64,000 nt of DNA, from positions 1 through 64,000 of the forward strand of contig CANNIZ010000007.1 in the NCBI GenBank assembly GCA_947505245.1. The letters run 5' to 3'. The first letter of the stretch is position 1. Each line of letters opens with the position of its first letter. Under the pieces are notes generated by a model. That model saw only the letters and a list, made by a program, of their open reading frames with translations, was not told the origin of the DNA and made no database searches. The stretch is from Pseudomonadota bacterium. GTDB lineage: Bacteria > Myxococcota_A > UBA796 > GCA-2862545. Positions 27,301 to 34,283 of this stretch are shown one piece after another. The translations under genes and the position numbers were made by a program.

Positions 27301-27543
27301 GGCAGCGGCGTCGTCCCGGCCGTGACCGGCAACTCGATGCACGCGCTGCTGCTTTCGCAACGCCTGCTCGAACAGGGCGTGAACGTGCAGCCGATCGTGT
27401 ACCCGGCCGTCGCCGACGACGCCGCGCGGCTGAGGTTCTTCCTGTCGTCGCTGCACAGCGAGGCGCAGCTCGCGCACGTCGCAAAGCTCGTGTCGACCAC
27501 GCTCGCCGGCATTCGCAAGGACTTCCCGGTCCCCGGCAAGTAG
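21301..27543 (+). CDS. PfaA-like iterative PKS fused to alpha-oxoamine synthase
   Basis: A 2080-aa megasynthase. Domains in order: KS (1-430; Cys197 in DAACASS, His in EAHGTGT and NVGHTNS); AT (545-830; Ser632 in GHSLGE, HAFHSP pointing to malonyl-CoA); ACP (930-1000; Ser959 in LGFDSL); KR (1050-1410; TGGTRGIG at 1201, Tyr1329, Asn1333); DH (1415-1680; His1429 in HAIEGTPILP, DSAMQ); and a PLP enzyme of the AOS family (1695-2080). The AOS has GTSVSASRVASG, VDEAHSFGVIG and Lys1920 in GTLSKSL. The ACP-KR-DH order is that of PfaA/HglE-type secondary-lipid synthases, but there is one ACP and no ER. The AOS should release the chain by decarboxylative condensation with an amino acid to a 2-amino-3-ketone. 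The amino acid, chain length and number of rounds cannot be read. ATG 21301 has GGAAG at good distance. Confidence 0.9.
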   Translation: MSAIAIVGIGCRFGGSPDLQGYWDLVRSGRNAFEPVPKDRFDADIYLDENRRAVDKSYAKIGAFIDDVRTFPGLHYGIPPRRIEVMDPQHRLALEMSVQAIEDSGRTPKDMPSRTGVFMGCLANEYRSMMSLRVMAQQTAMGAFGHVDDPQAILRSIERIVPSRPYSAPGALFNMMAAMVAQELDLKGPAYTVDAACASSLVAMVDAVYQLRNGTIDAAIAGGAYIQLTPEHWVAFCRVGAMSQKGVCRPFDSEADGFLQGDGGVALALKRVEDAERDGDRIYALIHGVATNNDGRADGPMAPDLNGQAEAIERAWDDAGIDRSLLGLAEAHGTGTDVGDVTEFKGLLKVFGGKAKHAALGSAKANVGHTNSAAGIAGIIRTVLAIHHATIPPLANFRLPKPDLHLDETPFYAPLKAEVWNTEDRYAGVSSFGFGGTNAHAVLGPAPKRSVAAPRAQHELVLMSAGTEAALRTLAARTADAIANDPQLTVAGVARAWSVRPAQQHRLAIVADSTADLAAKLRLAADGKPGSGVRAGLAPKQAPKIAYLYPGQGSQRVGMIAGTCDRFPTIAGALPAPIAALLWPAKDVDAETAKARLTDTANQQPVLHAVHYALTAVLDEVGVKPCVVTGHSLGEFTAAAVAGVLSAQDAATLVARRGRAMADLPGDHGAMAALMADEETVRGLLVDGAVIANRNHPRQRVVSGTTAAVAEVVRRAEAAKVKAIALDVSHAFHSPVLAGLDPEAILAGLALHEPKVPVASGIQDHVYIDAAEAGAVFRRHATSPVDFEGALRQCSEAGATVFLQIGAGGPLAAFARGALPKGTLTLTLAGQEDNDAGVGVLDTLGALFVAGVAVNVRPITATADVASVPAIVLPREEYWGVKDEPQLLPKLPGVASVPQGEQKRAAPKGAVQAAPTAEDAASGDDVLDRVLAVISKVSAYPRNALRPEMALQDDLGFDSLMVGDLATSLADAFPGLGGIPQELLINRPKVGDIIAYARGGSQNAQATIDDDAPLGAYAVTHVRAPLPKLPTRAIKKGVKTLVVGEGPLAQAIARAFGDAGAEARIVSVSDAGKADPVDALVWAVDAGVPALIAALAAQDKQDAQPDVLLALPVNAEASAEPLAAVARAMAREWPESVCKAVRVVNRLKAEDVGKALVAEWTSVDRTVDVWLSPDARQIPGLTASTPSSLWKPGAGEVVAITGGTRGIGAKLGLRLVETGCKVVLVGRGAPDADGAAAVAKGAVVLSADVTDPTSLAMLAAHAPTALVHAAGVLADGPVGSVDAAKGLFAWSVKVDGFRNTIAACGPSLKVALAVGSWAARFGSRHQTWYAAANAACASVEAAGVRVVVAEFGPWSSSAMAKTIPAPVQQAMRAEGVDFVGDKAGLDAIVADLGGPSGVVVHGRDLPPVLRNVVVEETISLETHPFLADHAIEGTPILPLASATDLLARAACVDAPFEVSDLRLFQGILVKEPIRIRAIVRNDRAELRQGEKSALAYRARIRPLTAPAAPSPTRPEGGSPPTLLLKEFYAGITFHGPMLQGITSIDRVGDGFVRGKVHVGKPSTWSSRDGRAAFAVDPLAFDSAMQLSGYVAWTRFQRAGTPVGFAKYVQYRAPKGDVLDVVVTFDPNTAADGDRFTGTIEFSDAHGVVAVATDVSAELRAKGGEEALVIKREWVDIATWAGVKDIEGRKQAAQMIGIQNPYFKCFDDTAKDVIHMDGRELVHFSGYNYIGLSGDTRVIEAAHQAMIRLGTSVSASRVASGQRPFHIELEQMLAKCQGVEDALLFTAGHATNVTVVGHMMGANDLVLHDELIHDSILQGIKLSGAARRGFKHDDPSDLERQLKAVRKNFEKVLIVVEGVYSMDGDLCDLPSYIALKKKYGCLLMVDEAHSFGVIGATGCGAREHWGIDGNDVDVWMGTLSKSLSSCGGWVAGRHKLIEWLRYTAPGFIYSAGLTPQNGYAALMSLKLMLQEPERVAKLQSNARFFQKALVDGGVDTGPARGGSGVVPAVTGNSMHALLLSQRLLEQGVNVQPIVYPAVADDAARLRFFLSSLHSEAQLAHVAKLVSTTLAGIRKDFPVPGK

Positions 27544-27563
27544 CCGTCCAGCATTGGTGCGAG

Positions 27564-27581
27564 TTGCACGCAGGCGTGCAA
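27564..27581. terminator. Perfect 8-bp hairpin after the PKS/AOS gene
   Basis: TTGCACGC (27564-27571) and GCGTGCAA (27574-27581) are exact complements around a two-base centre, 20 bases past the stop codon. There is no T-run, so it may act as an mRNA 3' stabiliser, as part of a factor-dependent terminator, or as an operator. Confidence 0.4.
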
Positions 27582-27606
27582 GCGAGCGCAGGGCGTCAGA
27601 TTCCCG

Positions 27607-27645
27607 TTGACAGCCTCGAACCGCGTCTCTCGTAAAACGCGGTTC
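27607..27645 (+). promoter_or_regulatory. Promoter with embedded palindrome before the barrel-like pair
   Basis: A perfect TTGACA -35 box at 27607-27612 is followed after 17 bases by a weak -10 (TCGTAA, 27630-27635). A perfect nine-base inverted repeat, GAACCGCGT (27618-27626) and ACGCGGTTC (27637-27645), covers the spacer and -10. A protein bound there would block RNA polymerase. The first outer-membrane gene starts at 27718. Confidence 0.5.
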
Positions 27646-27717
27646 CTGGCACACGGCGTGCATTGTGTGGGTGTGGAGCAGACCCAAACACCTGTGCCGC
27701 AGGGCAGCGAGGATCCC

Positions 27718-28254
27718 ATGTGCAACATCCGAGCGTTCGTCTCAGGCAGCCTCGTCGCCGCGTTCCTCTCGACCTCGGCGAGCGCCGCCGAACCCGTCGA
27801 CGAGCCACACGCCGAAATCGAACACAACCGCATCCATGGCGTGCGCATGGACGCGCACGTGAACCTCGGGACCTACGGGGGCGTCGGCGTCGGCGTCCGC
27901 GGTGACATCCCGATCGTGCCCGAAGGCTTCATCGACGGCATCGACGACGAGCTCGCGATCAGCCCCGGCGCCGATGTTTACCTGTTCAACTCGTACACCC
28001 GGTACTCGAGCGGGGCCTACGTGATCCCCGTCGTGATGGCCCAGTGGAACTTCTACCTGAACGACCAGTGGTCGTTGTTCCCAGAGGCCGGCCTCGCGAT
28101 GTTCATCGGAAACGCCGCCTACCTCCCAGGCAACCGGGGCCTGTACCTCACGGTCGCGACCGGGGCCGGCGCCCGCTACCACTTCAACGACCGGAACGCG
28201 TTGTTGATGCGCGCAAGTTGGCCCACGGGGCTCCAGGTCGGCATGACGTTCTAG
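27718..28254 (+). CDS. Outer-membrane barrel-like protein, paralogue 1
   Basis: A 178-aa exported protein: MCNIRAFVSGSLVAAFLSTSASAAEP is a signal peptide. The mature chain alternates polar and hydrophobic residues and is rich in Gly, Tyr and Phe (VGVGVRGDIPIV, YVIPVVMAQWNFYLNDQW, GAGARYHFNDRNALLMRASWP) and ends in Phe (GLQVGMTF), all usual for small outer-membrane beta-barrels. ATG 27718 follows GAGGA and starts the signal peptide. The next gene is a paralogue sharing about two thirds of its residues, with an almost identical last 40 residues. No known family name is assigned. Confidence 0.75.
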   Translation: MCNIRAFVSGSLVAAFLSTSASAAEPVDEPHAEIEHNRIHGVRMDAHVNLGTYGGVGVGVRGDIPIVPEGFIDGIDDELAISPGADVYLFNSYTRYSSGAYVIPVVMAQWNFYLNDQWSLFPEAGLAMFIGNAAYLPGNRGLYLTVATGAGARYHFNDRNALLMRASWPTGLQVGMTF

Positions 28255-28264
28255 GCTCCATCGA

Positions 28265-28283
28265 ATCGACGTGCCGCGTCGAT
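28265..28283. terminator. Perfect 7-bp hairpin between the paralogues
   Basis: ATCGACG (28265-28271) and CGTCGAT (28277-28283) flank a five-base loop, ten bases after the stop of the first barrel-like gene. No T-run follows. It could lower read-through into, or protect mRNA ahead of, the second copy. Confidence 0.35.
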
Positions 28284-28408
28284 CTGCGAGGCCGGGAACG
28301 CACAGCGTCGCTTGAAATTGTCCGCCGGAAATCCTCGTCTGGGGCGACTCGCCCCCCATGGCACACAGCGTGCAAAACATGAGGGTGAATCCGAACAGCG
28401 AGGAAACC

Positions 28409-28954
28409 ATGTCCCTTCCCATCACGATCACCTCCAGCGCCGCCGCAGCGCTTCTCCTCCTCACGGCCGCGCCCGCGTTCGCCGACGAGCCGATCACCGA
28501 GTCCCACGCGGGCCTCGAGCACAACCAGATCCACGGCGTCCGGATGGACGTCCACGCGGACCTTGGCAACTACGGCGCCTTCGGCGTCGGCCTTCGCGGC
28601 GACATCCCCATCGTCGCCAACGGAATCATCAACGGCGTGAACGATGAGCTCGCGATCAGCCCTGGCGTGGAGGTGTTCTTCGTCAACTCGTTCCCGAACC
28701 GCTACGACGGCGGTCCCTACGTGATGCCGCTCGCGATGTTCCAGTGGAACTTCTACCTCGGCGACAAGTGGTCGGTGTTCCCAGAGGCCGGCGTGGCCCT
28801 GTTCGTCGGCGACCGCAACTACTTCCCGAATGATCGCGGGATCTACGCGGCCGTCGCCACCGGCGTAGGCGCCCGCTACCACTTCAACGACCGGAACGCG
28901 CTGTTGATGCGCGCGAGCTGGCCCGCGGGGCTCCAGGTCGGAATGACCTTCTAG
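28409..28954 (+). CDS. Outer-membrane barrel-like protein, paralogue 2
   Basis: A 181-aa exported protein with signal peptide MSLPITITSSAAAALLLLTA ending near AFADEP. It aligns with the preceding gene end to end: EHNQIHGVRMDVHADLG, GLRGDIPIV, NDELAISPGVEV, QWNFYLGDKWSVFPEAG and an identical GARYHFNDRNALLMRASWP before the terminal Phe. ATG 28409 has AGGAAACC directly upstream. The two copies come from a tandem duplication, and the 3' ends are the most conserved part even at DNA level. A porin or structural barrel is likely, but the ligand is unknown. Confidence 0.75.
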   Translation: MSLPITITSSAAAALLLLTAAPAFADEPITESHAGLEHNQIHGVRMDVHADLGNYGAFGVGLRGDIPIVANGIINGVNDELAISPGVEVFFVNSFPNRYDGGPYVMPLAMFQWNFYLGDKWSVFPEAGVALFVGDRNYFPNDRGIYAAVATGVGARYHFNDRNALLMRASWPAGLQVGMTF

Positions 28955-28978
28955 TAGACTCGCCCGCACGGAGGGCGA

Positions 28979-29686
28979 ATGTTCGTGATCAGCTGCGAGC
29001 ACGCGAGCAACGACGTCCCCGAAGGCGTCGTTCTCGACGTTGGGCGCGACGTCCTCGCGTCACACGTGGCCTGGGATCCCGGCGCGGCAGAGATTGCGCG
29101 CGCAGTGGCGACCGCCCTCGACTTGACGCCAATCCTCGGTACGGCGACGCGATTGTACGTCGACCTCAACCGCAGCGAGCACGGCCCGAGCGTGATCCCC
29201 GCGGTCGCGTTCGGAACACCCGTGCCGGGAAACACGACACTCACCGTCGCCGATCGGGACGCGCGTCTCCGCCACCATCGCGCCTACCGCGGCGCCGTGA
29301 CCGACGCTGTGCGCGCAACCCTCGCTCAGCACGGTCGATGCGTGCATCTCTCGATCCACAGCTTCACGCCCGTGATGAACGGGGAGGCGCGCGACTTCGA
29401 CTGCGGCGTGCTGTACGACCCGGCGAGCCCCGCCGATTGTGTCGTCGCGGACGCGCTGGTCAACGCACTCTCCGCCGCGGGCCTGGCGACGCGACGCAAC
29501 GAACCGTACGGCGGCACCGGCGACGGCCTCACGACCACGCTGCGCGACACGTTCGGCTGCGAGCGGTACGCCGGCGTCGAGGTGGAGACGAGCCACCGGG
29601 TGACCGACCAGGAGCACGGGTGTGCGCGCGTGGCGGCGGCGGTGCTCACAGCCGCCTGCGACGCGAGAATCGGCAGGACATCGTAG
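28979..29686 (+). CDS. N-formylglutamate amidohydrolase-family protein
   Basis: A 235-aa protein of the N-formylglutamate amidohydrolase (HutG/FGase) family. The signature ISCEHASNDVP holds a metal-binding Glu/His; RLYVDLNRSEHGPS, HLSIHSFTPVM and VEVETSHR are the remaining conserved segments. Family members hydrolyse N-formylglutamate in histidine breakdown, but many stand-alone members act on other N-acyl amino acids, and no hut genes are nearby. ATG 28979 has GGAGG close upstream and the gene starts 24 bases after the barrel-like pair, so co-transcription is possible. Confidence 0.85.
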   Translation: MFVISCEHASNDVPEGVVLDVGRDVLASHVAWDPGAAEIARAVATALDLTPILGTATRLYVDLNRSEHGPSVIPAVAFGTPVPGNTTLTVADRDARLRHHRAYRGAVTDAVRATLAQHGRCVHLSIHSFTPVMNGEARDFDCGVLYDPASPADCVVADALVNALSAAGLATRRNEPYGGTGDGLTTTLRDTFGCERYAGVEVETSHRVTDQEHGCARVAAAVLTAACDARIGRTS

Positions 29687-29720
29687 ACGGCGGTCTGGTA
29701 GTGTCGCGGCGGAGGTCGAC

Positions 29721-30995
29721 GTGGTCGCACCGCTCCCGCTGCTCCTGGTCAGCATGCTCTACGCCTGCAACAGGGCAGACACCGCGCGCGCTCCGCTCGC
29801 GACAGCGCAGGTCGGCGGCCACACCCTGCAGATGGTCTGTGATGCGAGCCCGGCACCCTTGTTGGGGTGCTCGGCCACCGTGGTCCTGGAACTGAGCGAC
29901 GGGGGCCGGTCGTGGGTAGGCGAATCGACCAAGGGGCGTTGCAGCGACGTGCGCGCCGCCTGCGACGCCACGACGGGCGAGCTGGCGATCCGCGACGACG
30001 GCGGTTCCTATCGCGTCGCCGCTGCTTTCCACGGTCCCCTGTCGGGCTGGTCCACCCAGCACCTCGTCGACCCCGGCTCGTTGTGGCTCCAGACCGAGTA
30101 TGCAACCGGCGAGGTCGTCGCAAACGACAAGGTCGACGCCATGCCCACCTTGCAGGACGCGATCGAACAACAGCTCGTGATCACGCGCGACACCAACGGA
30201 ACCACCGACGGCCCAAACGCGCTGTTGGCCCTCGTCGTCGACCCAAACGTAGCGAGGGACCACATCCCGGTCCTCACCGAGCTCGCGCGCGCCTGCCGCC
30301 TGAACGAGCCCGCCACCCGCACGTTGATCCAGGTCAGCGCCGACGCCGTGCCCGCGGTGTACGCCGGCGCGTTGCTGCCGTCGTGCTACGGACAGGCGGG
30401 CGCCTTGGATGCCGCCACGCCCGGCGTGGTGCAGACGCAAATCGTCGCCGATCTATCAGCGAGGACTGGACTGCCAGACGCCGACGACATCGCGCTCGGA
30501 CGGGTCGCCGTCACTCTACGGCTCAAGGAGGTCGCCACGTCGCTCGAGGCCCGCCTGCTGCTCGCTGAGACGCCCGGTGCGCTCGACACCTACAACCCAC
30601 ACCTCATCGCGTGGGTGCAGCTCGCCGACTTCGTCGACCAGCTCGAGCCCGAGGCGGCCCAGCCGGCGCGCATGGCGGCGCTTGCTTGGGCGCCCGGACC
30701 CGCCTACGCCGGGTGCGACCTGCCGTACGGCAATCCCGTCGCGGAATACAGGGGCCTCCCGTCGGAGTTCGCGCTCGCCGTCACGGCGAGCCTTCGCGAC
30801 AACGACACACCCGCGACCCGCGACGCGCTGTTCGCGATCGGCGCGGACACGAGCCGCAGCGGCGCATCCAGGCAGCTGTCGCGCCTGCTGTTGGCGGAAT
30901 TTCGCGACCCCCGAGCGGATCAGCTCGCCGATGTCCCGTTGAACTCGTGTCAGGCGCAGCGCCTCGCGTGGACTCCAACGTCTGCCGAGCCCTGA
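29721..30995 (+). CDS. Lipoprotein of unknown function
   Basis: A 424-aa protein. GTG at 29721 has GGAGG five bases upstream and yields a short lipoprotein signal (VAPLPLLLVSMLYAC), with the lipid-anchored Cys in SMLYAC. The frame is open upstream into the preceding gene but that part is Arg-rich and lacks meaning. The mature region begins with a beta-rich part (GGHTLQMVCDASP, VVLELSDGG). It then becomes alpha-helical with repeated LARACRLNEPATRTLIQV-like units, which might be a HEAT-like array. Ten or so Cys residues are spread along it, typical for exported disulphide-bonded proteins. No known family. Confidence 0.7.
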   Translation: MVAPLPLLLVSMLYACNRADTARAPLATAQVGGHTLQMVCDASPAPLLGCSATVVLELSDGGRSWVGESTKGRCSDVRAACDATTGELAIRDDGGSYRVAAAFHGPLSGWSTQHLVDPGSLWLQTEYATGEVVANDKVDAMPTLQDAIEQQLVITRDTNGTTDGPNALLALVVDPNVARDHIPVLTELARACRLNEPATRTLIQVSADAVPAVYAGALLPSCYGQAGALDAATPGVVQTQIVADLSARTGLPDADDIALGRVAVTLRLKEVATSLEARLLLAETPGALDTYNPHLIAWVQLADFVDQLEPEAAQPARMAALAWAPGPAYAGCDLPYGNPVAEYRGLPSEFALAVTASLRDNDTPATRDALFAIGADTSRSGASRQLSRLLLAEFRDPRADQLADVPLNSCQAQRLAWTPTSAEP

Positions 30996-31061
30996 CGGTA
31001 TGGAGAGCACGCCACAAGGCGCGCGCGAACCAAAGGGATAGAGGGAGCCGTGGGGGATCGG

Positions 31062-31811
31062 ATGGGACGACTCGACGGACGCATCGCCCTGGTCACCGGC
31101 GGCAGCCGTGGCATCGGCCTCGCCACCGCGAAGAGGCTTCGCGACGACGGCGCCCGCGTGGTGATCGTGAGCCGCAAGCAGGCCGCCCTCGACGAAGCCG
31201 CCAGGTCGCTCGGCGACGGGATCGTGCCGATCGCGTGCCACCTCGGCGAGCCCGCGCAGGTCGCCGCCCTCGTCGAGCGCGTCTCGCGCGAGGTCGGCCT
31301 GATCGACGTGCTCGTGAACAACGCCGGCACGAACCCACACTTCGGACCCCTGCTCACGGCCGAGCCTGGCGCCTACCGCAAGACGTTCGAGGTCAACCTG
31401 GACGGTCCGTTCCTGCTCACCCAGGCCGTAGCGCGGCGCCTCGTCGACGCGGGCAAGCCCGGCAGCATCGTCAACGTGGCCAGTGTGTTCGGTCTCGTCG
31501 GCGCGCCGCTGCAGGGCGTTTACGCGATGACGAAGGCTGCGCTGATCAGCCTGACGAAGACGTTCGCTGTCGAATTGGGCTCGAGCCGCATACGCGTCAA
31601 CGCGATCGCCCCGGGGCTGGTGGACACGCGACTCGCCGCGGCTCTCACCGCGAACCCCGCGCTCGCGAAGGTGTTCACCGATCGCGCAGCGCTCGGGCGG
31701 ATCGCGAAGCCCGAAGAGGTCGCGCCGCTGATCGCGTGGCTCGCGTCGGACGAGGCGTCGTTCGTCACCGGCGCCGTCTACACCGTCGACGGTGGGTACC
31801 TCGCCGGATGA
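31062..31811 (+). CDS. Short-chain dehydrogenase/reductase (FabG-like)
   Basis: A classical SDR of 249 aa: nucleotide loop VTGGSRGIGLATAK, NNAG in LVNNAGTNPHFG, catalytic Ser in NVASVFGLVG, and Tyr/Lys in VYAMTKAA, ending with the usual VTGAVYTVDGGYLAG. Substrate is unknown; FabG-type 3-oxoacyl and alcohol dehydrogenase members look alike. Because a PKS/AOS locus lies 3.5 kb upstream, reduction of an amino-ketone is conceivable, but this is only an inference. ATG 31062 is preferred; GTG at 31050 gives four more residues. Its stop overlaps the glgB start (ATGA). Confidence 0.88.
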   Translation: MGRLDGRIALVTGGSRGIGLATAKRLRDDGARVVIVSRKQAALDEAARSLGDGIVPIACHLGEPAQVAALVERVSREVGLIDVLVNNAGTNPHFGPLLTAEPGAYRKTFEVNLDGPFLLTQAVARRLVDAGKPGSIVNVASVFGLVGAPLQGVYAMTKAALISLTKTFAVELGSSRIRVNAIAPGLVDTRLAAALTANPALAKVFTDRAALGRIAKPEEVAPLIAWLASDEASFVTGAVYTVDGGYLAG

Positions 31812-33679
31812 CAATCTCCACCCAAGACGCGTATCTGTTTCATGAAGGCAGCCTGTTCCGGCTGTACGAGACGCTCGGCGCACACGCCGACGTCGTCGAT
31901 GGTGTCCGCGGCACCCGGTTCACGGTGTGGGCGCCCAGCGCGCGCTCGGTGGCGGTGATCGGCGACTGGAACCGCTGGGATCCCCACGACGCACCGTTGT
32001 ACCCGAGCCCCACGGACCCGACGATCTGGGAGCGGTTCGTCCCGAGCGTCGGCCACGGGGCGCGGTACAAGCTGCACGTCGTCGCAAGAAACGGCGAGCG
32101 GCAGGACAAGGCCGACCCGTTCGGGTTCGCGATGGAGGAGCCCCCCGCGACCGCGTCGATCGTGTGGGACCTCGACTATTCCTGGCGCGACCGCACCTGG
32201 ATGGCGGGGCGCAACAAGGGCCTGCAAGCCCCGATGTCGATCTACGAGGTGCACCTCGGCTCGTGGATGCGCGACCCGCACGGTCGCATGCAGAGCTACG
32301 CGGAGCTCGCGCCCCGGCTCGCAGCGCACGCGCGCGACCTCGGCTTCACCCACGTCGAGCTGATGCCCGTGATGGAGCACCCGTTCTACGGCTCGTGGGG
32401 CTACCAGGTCACCGGCTACTTCGCGACGACCGGCCGCTACGGCACGCCGCAGGATCTGATGGCGCTGATCGATCTGCTCCACCAGCAAGGCATCGGCGTG
32501 ATCCTCGACTGGGTGCCGAGCCACTTCCCGAGCGACGCCCACGGCCTCGGGACGTTCGACGGCACGGCCCTCTACGAGCACCCCGATCCGCGCAAGGGGT
32601 TTCACCCCGAGTGGAACAGCCTGATCTTCGACTACGGGCGGCCCGAGGTGCGCAGCTTCCTCGTGTCCAGCGCCATGTTCTGGCTCCACCGGTTCCACGC
32701 GGACGGCCTGCGCATCGATGGCGTCGCGTCCATGCTGCACCTCGACTACGCCCGCAAGGAGGGCGAGTGGCTGCCGAACGACGAAGGTGGGCGCGAGAAC
32801 AAGGACGCGATCGTGTTCTTGCGTCGCCTCAACGAGATCGTGCGGCGCGACTTCCCCGATGTGGTGACGATCGCCGAAGACAGCACCCATCACCCGATGG
32901 TGACGCGCACGTCGGACCTCGGCGGGCTCGGGTTCCACATGAAGTGGGACATGGGCTGGATGCACGACACGCTCGACTTCCTCGCCTACGATCCGCTTCA
33001 CCGCGGCAAGGCCCAGGACAAGGTGACGTTCCGATCGCTGTACGCCTACAACGAGAGCTACGTCCTGCCGCTGTCCCACGACGAGGTCGTGCACGGGAAG
33101 AAGCCCCTGCTCTACAAGATGTCCGGGGACGCCTGGCAGCAGCGCGCGAACCTGCGCCTGCTGTTCGGTCTGCAGTGGACGTCACCCGGCAAGAAGCTGC
33201 TGTTCATGGGCTGCGAATTCGCGGAGACGCGCGAGTGGAACCACGACGCGCAGCTCTCCTGGCACCTCCTCGCGCACGAGCCTCACCGCGCCGTGATGAA
33301 TTGGGTGCGGGCGCTCAACCACCTGTACCGCAACGAGCGCTCGTTGCACGTCTGCGACAGCGATCCACGCGGGTTCGAGTGGGTCTCGGGCAGCGACACG
33401 AACGCCTCCGTGATCGCGTTCTTGCGACACGGCGTCGCAGGCGACAAGCCGATCCTCGTCGTCGCGAGCTTCACGCCGGTGGTGCGCGAGGACTACTGGG
33501 TCGGCGCGCCGCGTGGCGGCGTCTGGCGCGAGGTGCTCACGAGCGACTCAGCGCACTTCGGCGGCGCGAACACACTCAATGGCGACGTCGTCGCCGAGCC
33601 CTTCTCCCAGGACGGAAAGCCGTTTCGGCTGCGGCTGAAGCTCGGTCCCCTCGCGATCAGCCTGTTCAGCCCCGCCTGA
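31808..33679 (+). CDS. glgB: 1,4-alpha-glucan branching enzyme
   Basis: Makes alpha-1,6 branches in glycogen. The 623-aa protein has an N-terminal CBM48 domain (TRFTVWAPSARSVAVIGDWN) and a GH13 barrel. Barrel motifs are YEVHLGSWMR, LMPVMEHPFYGSWGYQVTGY, the nucleophile Asp304 in LRIDGVASM, the acid Glu357 in TIAEDSTH, and LPLSHDEVVHGK. A C-terminal beta domain ends the chain. It lacks the extra N1 module of longer GlgBs. The frame is open 400 codons further upstream, but ATG 31808 overlaps the SDR stop by four bases and starts the family sequence. No other glycogen gene is adjacent. Confidence 0.95.
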   Translation: MTISTQDAYLFHEGSLFRLYETLGAHADVVDGVRGTRFTVWAPSARSVAVIGDWNRWDPHDAPLYPSPTDPTIWERFVPSVGHGARYKLHVVARNGERQDKADPFGFAMEEPPATASIVWDLDYSWRDRTWMAGRNKGLQAPMSIYEVHLGSWMRDPHGRMQSYAELAPRLAAHARDLGFTHVELMPVMEHPFYGSWGYQVTGYFATTGRYGTPQDLMALIDLLHQQGIGVILDWVPSHFPSDAHGLGTFDGTALYEHPDPRKGFHPEWNSLIFDYGRPEVRSFLVSSAMFWLHRFHADGLRIDGVASMLHLDYARKEGEWLPNDEGGRENKDAIVFLRRLNEIVRRDFPDVVTIAEDSTHHPMVTRTSDLGGLGFHMKWDMGWMHDTLDFLAYDPLHRGKAQDKVTFRSLYAYNESYVLPLSHDEVVHGKKPLLYKMSGDAWQQRANLRLLFGLQWTSPGKKLLFMGCEFAETREWNHDAQLSWHLLAHEPHRAVMNWVRALNHLYRNERSLHVCDSDPRGFEWVSGSDTNASVIAFLRHGVAGDKPILVVASFTPVVREDYWVGAPRGGVWREVLTSDSAHFGGANTLNGDVVAEPFSQDGKPFRLRLKLGPLAISLFSPA

Positions 33680-33734
33680 GCCTCACACGTGACCCCGCGT
33701 CGCGAACGGTGTAGGCTCGGGTCGGAGGGTCATC

Positions 33735-34178
33735 ATGCGCGCACTCGTAGCGGTCGATCTGCGTGACATGGCCAAGTCCGAGGCGCTCGTGCGCAGCGCG
33801 GCCGCGTGGGCGGCGCGCCTCGGGGCCGAAATCGACCTCATCTACGCGGACGAGCTGCGGCAGTCGTCGCCGGAGGTCCACGATCTCGGTCTGCAGGACG
33901 CGTACCGGAACGAATGGGAGCGGGAGCGGGCGGAAGACCTCGACTCGCTTCACAAGCTGCTCGCGCTGCTGCCAGAGGCCATCCAGGGCGCTGTACATGC
34001 CATCGGTGGCAAGACGGCTGCCGAGGCCATCGTCGATCAGGCCGAGAACGCCGACCTCGTCATCGTCGCCACCCACGGGCGCACCGGCGTCACCTCGTGG
34101 TTGATGGGTTCGGTCGCAGAGAAGGTGGTGCGCACCTGTCCCCGGCCCGTCCTCGTATTGCGCGCGCCGGTGAACTGA
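33735..34178 (+). CDS. Universal stress protein family
   Basis: A single UspA domain of 147 aa: N-terminal strand [10 protein letters not shown], a helix-rich middle, [10 protein letters not shown], and the ATP-binding signature [19 protein letters not shown] (G-2x-G-9x-G-S), then PVLVLRAP. It is therefore probably the ATP-binding subclass. ATG 33735 has GGAGG ten bases upstream. It follows glgB by 55 bases on the same strand. The specific stress role cannot be inferred. Confidence 0.9.
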   Translation: MRALVAVDLRDMAKSEALVRSAAAWAARLGAEIDLIYADELRQSSPEVHDLGLQDAYRNEWERERAEDLDSLHKLLALLPEAIQGAVHAIGGKTAAEAIVDQAENADLVIVATHGRTGVTSWLMGSVAEKVVRTCPRPVLVLRAPVN

Positions 34179-34219
34179 CCGCTGGCGGGCCCCAGGCGTC
34201 CCCTGCGTCGATCACAACA

Positions 34220-34248
34220 TTGAAGCTACTGGATCGTGGTTTTACAAA
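34220..34248 (+). promoter_or_regulatory. Sigma70-type promoter for the SET-domain gene
   Basis: TTGAAG (34220-34225) and TACAAA (34243-34248) are 17 bases apart in a stretch that is clearly AT-richer than the surroundings. Transcription would begin near 34255, ahead of both possible start codons (34284 and 34335). A small inverted repeat (GGTTTT/AAAACC, 34238-34253) overlaps the -10. Confidence 0.45.
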
Positions 34249-34283
34249 AAACCCCTTGAAAGCGGCGCCGTAACCGATATTCG

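Noticed and set aside
30611-31807. 400-codon N-terminal extension of glgB
   Set aside because: It overlaps two other real genes out of frame; the ATG at 31808 overlaps the SDR stop and starts the CBM48 domain.
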